Source of the DNA: an uncultured Bacteroides sp.
Lineage (GTDB): Bacteria; Bacteroidota; Bacteroidia; Bacteroidales; Bacteroidaceae
Assembly: GCF_963677715.1 (NCBI RefSeq)
Contig: NZ_OY782495.1
Span: 2,098,001 to 2,162,000, forward strand
Direction of reading: 5' to 3'
DNA length: 64,000 nt
The notes below the pieces were generated by a model that saw nothing but the letters and a program-made list of their open reading frames with translations, was not told the DNA's origin and ran no database searches. The translations under genes and the position numbers were made by a program. The first letter of the stretch is position 1. Each line of letters begins with the position of its first letter. Positions 59,860 through 64,000 of this stretch are shown here, piece after piece.

Positions 59860-60773
59860 TCGGCATCGGCGAAACCATACTCGACATCATCTTTCAGGAA
59901 GACCAACCTTCGATAGCCGTTCCGGGCGGATCGGTATTCAACGGCATCGTCTCGCTGGCACGTATGGGGGTCGACGTGCGGTTTATCAGTGAAACGGGAA
60001 ACGACCGGGTGGGCAACACCATCCTCCGCTTCATGGAAGAGAATCACCTCCCTACCGATCATGTGAATGTGTTTCCCGACGGAAAATCGCCTGTGTCACT
60101 GGCCTTTCTGAACGAGAAGAACGATGCCGAATACATCTTTTACAAAGAGTATCCGAAGCAACGCTTAGACGTTATTTATCCGGAAATAAACGAAGACGAC
60201 ATTGTTGTTTTCGGCTCTTACTATGCCCTGAACCCCGTGCTTCGCGACAAAATGACCGAGTTGCTCGATCTGGCCCGCGAACGCAAAGCCATCGTGTATT
60301 ACGATCCCAACTTCCGCTGTTCACACAAAGATGAAGCCATGAGGCTGACCTCCACCATCATCGAAAATCTGGAGTATGCCGACATCGTACGCGGATCGAT
60401 CGAAGATTTCTTCTACATGTACCATTTGGAGGACGTGAACAAGATATACAAAGACAAAATCGAGTTCTACTGCCGCAACTTTCTCTGTACCTCCGGAGAC
60501 GGTTGCATTTCACTCAAATGCAACCGTCTCTCGAAGGATTACACGGTTGCACAAGTGCAAACACTCAGTACCATCGGAGCGGGCGATAACTTCAACGCCG
60601 GCCTCATCTACGGACTGCTGAAATACGGAATTCGCTACCGCGACCTGAACTCGCTCGACGAAGCGGTTTGGGATAAGGTGATTCAATGCGGAAAAGACTT
60701 TGCCGCCGAGGTATGCGGCAGTTTTAGCAACTCTATATCCAAGGAGTTTGCAGCAGCCTATAAGGAGCGTTAG
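59847..60773 (+). CDS. PfkB-family carbohydrate kinase
   Basis: This 308-residue sugar kinase has the N-terminal PGGSVFNGIVSLARMG motif and the C-terminal ATP/anion-hole signature STIGAGDNFNAG (catalytic Asp 247). The middle reads YYDPNFRCSHKDEA. It is the third gene of an overlapping LOG-SIS-PfkB set. Ribokinase-, fructokinase- or adenosine-kinase-type substrates are all possible, and the sequence does not choose. Residues 217-228 are encoded by a perfect 15-bp inverted repeat that also matches the iteron word of the 37-kb region. Confidence 0.9.
   Translation: MRKVIGIGETILDIIFQEDQPSIAVPGGSVFNGIVSLARMGVDVRFISETGNDRVGNTILRFMEENHLPTDHVNVFPDGKSPVSLAFLNEKNDAEYIFYKEYPKQRLDVIYPEINEDDIVVFGSYYALNPVLRDKMTELLDLARERKAIVYYDPNFRCSHKDEAMRLTSTIIENLEYADIVRGSIEDFFYMYHLEDVNKIYKDKIEFYCRNFLCTSGDGCISLKCNRLSKDYTVAQVQTLSTIGAGDNFNAGLIYGLLKYGIRYRDLNSLDEAVWDKVIQCGKDFAAEVCGSFSNSISKEFAAAYKER
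60496..60530. repeat. Perfect 15-bp inverted repeat inside the PfkB gene, carrying the iteron word
   Basis: GAGACGGTTGCATTT (60496-60510), CACTC, AAATGCAACCGTCTC (60516-60530). The right arm contains TGCAACCGTCTCT and AAATGCAACCGTC, both also found in the repeats at 36952-37008. A further CGGTTGCA lies at 60544-60551. Confidence 0.85.
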
Positions 60774-60783
60774 GAAACGCTCC
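60764..60783 (+). terminator. Hairpin at the PfkB stop codon, weak terminator candidate
   Basis: GGAGCGTT (60764-60771) pairs with AACGCTCC (60776-60783) around AGGA, overlapping the TAG stop. No good T-run follows, so termination would be inefficient or Rho-assisted. The rest of the 287 bp to 61060 is first G+C-rich, then A+T-rich, with no gene seen. Confidence 0.4.
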
Positions 60784-61025
60784 GGCTCATAGGCCGTTTC
60801 TTCTCCGCCCGACTGTGCCTTCGGACGGAAAAAGAGTAAAAAGCAGCCGCAACGGCCCCCCTCCGGAACAGAAAAAGACCAAAATTAAAAATTACGTCTG
60901 CCGAAAAAAACGTGAAATTTAAGCCCCGGAAGCACGGAAAACGGTAAAAGCCGCCCCCTTTTCGTTAAAATACTTGTACTTTATCTAATTATCGCAAAGT
61001 TATTATTCTATCTGCTCAGAATGCA

Positions 61026-61033
61026 TATCTTTG
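61026..61033 (+). promoter_or_regulatory. Promoter -7 box (TATCTTTG) of the phosphatase gene
   Basis: TATCTTTG is an exact TAnnTTTG match, 27 bp before the ATG at 61061. No perfect TTTG -33 box is present. Confidence 0.6.
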
Positions 61034-61060
61034 CATTTGAACATTTAGATGAAATGAGCT

Positions 61061-62116
61061 ATGTATAGAAATCTGTTAAGTTGGTTAAGCCTGATTCTGA
61101 TTCTGCCCGCCTGTTCGGACAGTCCCCCCAACCTATCAGTGGTGTGCGAAGAAAACAACGTGGGCAATTCCATCATTAAATGGGAAACAGCCCCTCTGAT
61201 CCACGGGAAAGTGAAAGTTTACTCCTCCACCGACCCCGAAATGATACCCGAAGATTCCCCCATCGCCATGGCGGATATTTCAGATCAGCAACTCACCATC
61301 ATTACCGATAACCCCAAGAAACGCTACTACTACCTGATGGTGTTCAACGGTCAGTATCGGGTAAAGATTGCCACACGAAACATAAACATACCCGGCGTTC
61401 AGAACTTCCGCGACCTGGGCGGCTACCAGTCCAAAACCCACAAAAACGTGCGTTGGGGCATGCTCTATCGCTCTGCACAGATAGACAGTTTGCCCAAATG
61501 TTCCCTATACGAGATGAACAATATCGGGATAAAAACCATTATCGACCTCCGCTCTAACGAAGAGCTGGCCAACTCGGCCCCGTTGCAAAAAGGCTTTAAC
61601 GTTATACACATTCCTATTGCCACCGGCAACATGGACGGCACGCTGCGCAAGCTAAAAGAAGGGAAGATAAAAAACGACACCATTTATCGCATTGTCGAAA
61701 AAATGAATCGGGACCTCATCATCCACTACCAAAGCGAATACAAAAAGATATTTGATATCCTACTCGATGAAAACAACTATCCGGTGGTCATTCAGTGCTC
61801 TTCGGGCAAAGGGCGCACAGGCATCGTTTCAGCGCTCATTCTGGCAGCCCTGAACGTAAACTCGGATATCATCATGGAAGATTACCGGCTGAGCAACGAC
61901 TACTTCAACATCCCCAAAGCCTCCCGATACGCCTATAAGCTGCCTCCCAAATCGCAGGAAGCCATCACCACCCTCTTCTCGGCACAAGAAGATTTTCTGA
62001 ATGCCGCCAAAGAAGAAATAGAACGAAGCTATGGAGATGTAGACACTTATCTGGAAAAAGGACTTGGGCTGACAAAAGAAAAAAGGCAACGCCTGCAGAG
62101 CCTTCTGCTCGAATAA
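61061..62116 (+). CDS. Lipoprotein tyrosine/serine phosphatase (Y_phosphatase3 type)
   Basis: This 351-residue lipoprotein (LSLILILPAC, Cys 18) has a short fibronectin-like N-terminal domain and a dual-specificity phosphatase domain. The family marks are NFRDLGGYQ (115-123), WGMLYRSAQ, IDLRSNEE and the P-loop C246-SSGKG-R252-TG. The residue before the catalytic Cys is Gln 245 instead of the usual His, which may lower the activity. Location on an envelope face away from the cytosol argues against a signalling kinase partner, and a role on phosphorylated lipids or exogenous substrates is possible. It is a single gene with its own promoter. Confidence 0.88.
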   Translation: MYRNLLSWLSLILILPACSDSPPNLSVVCEENNVGNSIIKWETAPLIHGKVKVYSSTDPEMIPEDSPIAMADISDQQLTIITDNPKKRYYYLMVFNGQYRVKIATRNINIPGVQNFRDLGGYQSKTHKNVRWGMLYRSAQIDSLPKCSLYEMNNIGIKTIIDLRSNEELANSAPLQKGFNVIHIPIATGNMDGTLRKLKEGKIKNDTIYRIVEKMNRDLIIHYQSEYKKIFDILLDENNYPVVIQCSSGKGRTGIVSALILAALNVNSDIIMEDYRLSNDYFNIPKASRYAYKLPPKSQEAITTLFSAQEDFLNAAKEEIERSYGDVDTYLEKGLGLTKEKRQRLQSLLLE

Positions 62117-62137
62117 AAAAAACGAATAAGAAAGTTT

Positions 62138-62282
62138 CTCCTAAAGTGGCAAATCCGTAAAACATCGGGAGAAAATAAGCCCTGCGCATCTTGCTCCTAA
62201 AGTGCTTTATATCAATAATTAAGCTTCCGTACTCTTTATTTTATTCAATAGTCGTGAAAATCAATAATTATCCGTACCTTTG
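62138..62282 (+). promoter_or_regulatory. Leader region of the DEAD-box helicase gene: paired direct repeats and promoter
   Basis: CTCCTAAAGTG occurs at 62138-62148 and 62194-62204, and ATCAATAATTA at 62211-62221 and 62260-62270. An exact -7 box TACCTTTG lies at 62275-62282, 32 bp before the ATG at 62314. The repeats sit upstream of the promoter and could bind a regulator. Confidence 0.55.
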
Positions 62283-62313
62283 TGCCCGAAATATAAAGAT
62301 ATACAGAAGATTA

Positions 62314-64000
62314 ATGAAGAATTTTGAAGAGTTAGGCGTTTCTCCGGAAATACTTAGAGCAATTAAAGAAATGGGATATGAGAATCCCATGCCAGTACAA
62401 GAAGAAGTAATACCGTATTTACTGGGAGAGGGCAACGATGTAGTAGCTCTTGCACAAACAGGAACAGGAAAGACCGCAGCATTCGGTCTCCCCATCATAC
62501 AGAAGATAGACGTAAAAAAACGCGTGCCACAGTCACTCGTTTTATGCCCCACCCGTGAACTTTGTTTACAGATAGCAGGCGATTTAAATGATTATTCCAA
62601 ATATATAGACGGACTAAAGATCCTCCCCGTATACGGAGGTTCATCCATCGAAAGCCAAATACGCAGCCTCAAAAAGGGTGTGCACATCATTGTAGCTACA
62701 CCGGGTCGTTTGCTCGACCTTATGCAACGCAGAACCGTATCACTGTCTACCATCAGCAACGTCATTATGGATGAAGCGGATGAAATGCTTAACATGGGCT
62801 TTACCGAAAGCATCAACTCCATTTTGGCCGACGTACCTAAAGACCGCAACACCCTGTTGTTCTCGGCCACCATGTCGCCCGAAATATCGCGCATTTCCAA
62901 AAATTACCTTCACAACGCCAAAGAAATCACCATTGGTCGCAAAAACGAAAGCACCAATAATGTGAAGCACGTGGCTTACCTGGTACAGGCCAAAGATAAA
63001 TTTGCCGCTCTAAAACGAATTGCCGATTACTACCCGCAAATATACGGCATCATCTTTTGCCGCACCCGTAAGGAGACACAGGAAATTGCCGACAAGTTGA
63101 TGGAAGAAGGCTACAGCGCAGATGCTTTGCATGGCGAACTCTCCCAGTCGCAACGCGACGCCGTGATGCAAAAATTCCGTATACGCAATATACAAATACT
63201 TGTAGCTACCGATGTAGCCGCACGCGGACTCGATGTAGACGACCTTACCCATATCATCAATTACGGATTGCCCGACGATACCGAAAGCTACACACACCGT
63301 AGCGGACGTACAGGCCGTGCCGGAAAAACAGGAACTTCCATCGCCATCGTTAACATGCGCGAAAAAGGAAAGATGCGTGAAATTGAACGCATCATCGGTA
63401 AGAAGTTCATCATAGGAACAATGCCTACCGGAAAAGAAATTTGCGAAAAACAACTGATCAAGGTCATTGACGACATCGAAAAGGTGAAGGTAAACGAAGA
63501 AGAAATAGAAGACTTTATGCCTGCTATTTATCGTAAACTCGAATGGCTTAGCAAAGAAGACGTAATTAAGCGCATGGTATCCATGGAATTCAACCGCTTT
63601 CTGGAATACTACCGTGACCGCAAGGAGATTGAATCTCCCACCGACGGCCGTAGCGAAAGGGGAGAAAGATTTGAAAGAGGAACCAGAGAACGCCGCGATC
63701 GCAATGATGATGGTGGTAGAGGACGTTCTGCAGAAGCCGGATATACCCGTCTTTTCATTAATCTGGGTAAAATGGATAACTTCTTCGCCGGTCAGTTAAT
63801 TGAGCTTATCAATCGCAACGTGAACAAGCGTGTGCAGATAGGCCGCATCGATTTGATGAAGAATTTCTCGTTCTTTGAAGTAGAAAACGAACAAACATCC
63901 TCCGTAATCGAGTGCCTCAACAAGGCAACCGTATCCGGCCGTAAAGTATCGGTAGAGATTGCCGGAGAAGAGAACTCGGCAGGCTCCAGAGGAGGAGAAA
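62314..64000 (+). CDS. DEAD-box ATP-dependent RNA helicase, 3' end outside window
   Basis: 562 codons are visible and the frame is still open at the window edge. All helicase motifs are present: the Q motif region (GYENPMPVQEE), I AQTGTGKT, Ia PTREL, Ib TPGRLLD, II DEAD, III SAT, IV IIFCRTRKE, V ATDVAARGLDVDD, and VI HRSGRTGRAG. After the core come a linker rich in Arg/Glu/Gly (GRSERGERFERGTRERRDR) and the start of a DbpA-type RNA-binding domain (YTRLFINLGKMDNFFAGQLIELINRNV ... IGRIDLMKNFSFFEV). This is the CsdA/DeaD-like design used in ribosome assembly and cold adaptation. The start ATG is 32 bp after a consensus promoter. Confidence 0.95.
   Translation, partial: MKNFEELGVSPEILRAIKEMGYENPMPVQEEVIPYLLGEGNDVVALAQTGTGKTAAFGLPIIQKIDVKKRVPQSLVLCPTRELCLQIAGDLNDYSKYIDGLKILPVYGGSSIESQIRSLKKGVHIIVATPGRLLDLMQRRTVSLSTISNVIMDEADEMLNMGFTESINSILADVPKDRNTLLFSATMSPEISRISKNYLHNAKEITIGRKNESTNNVKHVAYLVQAKDKFAALKRIADYYPQIYGIIFCRTRKETQEIADKLMEEGYSADALHGELSQSQRDAVMQKFRIRNIQILVATDVAARGLDVDDLTHIINYGLPDDTESYTHRSGRTGRAGKTGTSIAIVNMREKGKMREIERIIGKKFIIGTMPTGKEICEKQLIKVIDDIEKVKVNEEEIEDFMPAIYRKLEWLSKEDVIKRMVSMEFNRFLEYYRDRKEIESPTDGRSERGERFERGTRERRDRNDDGGRGRSAEAGYTRLFINLGKMDNFFAGQLIELINRNVNKRVQIGRIDLMKNFSFFEVENEQTSSVIECLNKATVSGRKVSVEIAGEENSAGSRGGE

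Noticed and set aside
60774-61025. tRNA or small RNA gene between the kinase and phosphatase genes
   Set aside because: I could form no cloverleaf. Apart from the short hairpin at the stop codon, only homopolymer-rich sequence is seen.

Overview
The window is chromosomal DNA from a Bacteroides-type gut bacterium (order Bacteroidales). The evidence is three SusC/SusD nutrient-uptake loci, two one-membrane-span SusR-like regulators, an HU/'smalltalk' pair, a DUF4248 gene, and promoters of the Bacteroides type (-7 box TAnnTTTG, in the best cases preceded by TTTG at 19-21 bp). I found no tRNA, rRNA, CRISPR array, transposase or integrase gene.

Region 1 (1-13.9 kb, plus strand) is a polysaccharide utilisation locus for a uronic-acid-containing glycan. 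It holds a truncated SusC, a SusD, a small lipoprotein, two GH2 enzymes around a polysaccharide lyase-GH88 fusion, then an SDR of the UxuB type and mannonate dehydratase UxuA. It therefore appears to run from surface capture to cytosolic glucuronate catabolism. A GNAT acetyltransferase follows on the minus strand.

Region 2 (14.6-27.1 kb, minus strand) is a SusC/SusD locus with no glycosidase at all. Downstream of its own regulator it carries SusC, SusD, a DcuC-type C4-dicarboxylate carrier, an isoaspartyl dipeptidase, and a three-domain secreted hydrolase (alpha/beta-hydrolase, SGNH hydrolase, M14 metallopeptidase). I read it as a possible uptake system for an aspartate- or isoaspartate-containing peptide or conjugate. 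This is the best candidate for an undescribed nutrient system.

Region 3 (27.1-43.1 kb) is accessory DNA. It contains HU-HIG and smalltalk, DUF4248, ovothiol synthase OvoA, a methyltransferase, an EcoRII-like restriction-modification cassette with Vsr, a T7-gp4-like primase-helicase, a DUF4373 replication protein, a three-gene ABC-three-component defence system, and an unrecognised gene. Between the primase and the DUF4373 gene lie four perfect 10-bp repeats at an exact 22-bp period, like replication iterons. The DUF4373 protein carries a 56-bp segment about 86% identical to part of ovoA. The whole region is bracketed by two related hairpins that share a 19-bp near-identical direct repeat.

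Region 4 (43.1-56.1 kb, minus strand) is a beta-glucan locus (GH3, GH5, surface binding protein, GH30, SusD, SusC, regulator) whose order resembles known beta-1,6-glucan loci. Region 5 (56.2-64 kb) is mostly housekeeping: a DUF5009 membrane protein, an M16 peptidase, a LOG-family gene with SIS-domain and PfkB genes in an overlapping operon, a lipoprotein phosphatase, and a DEAD-box RNA helicase running off the end. Functions are assigned by recognising motifs and gene order by eye; no database search was run.
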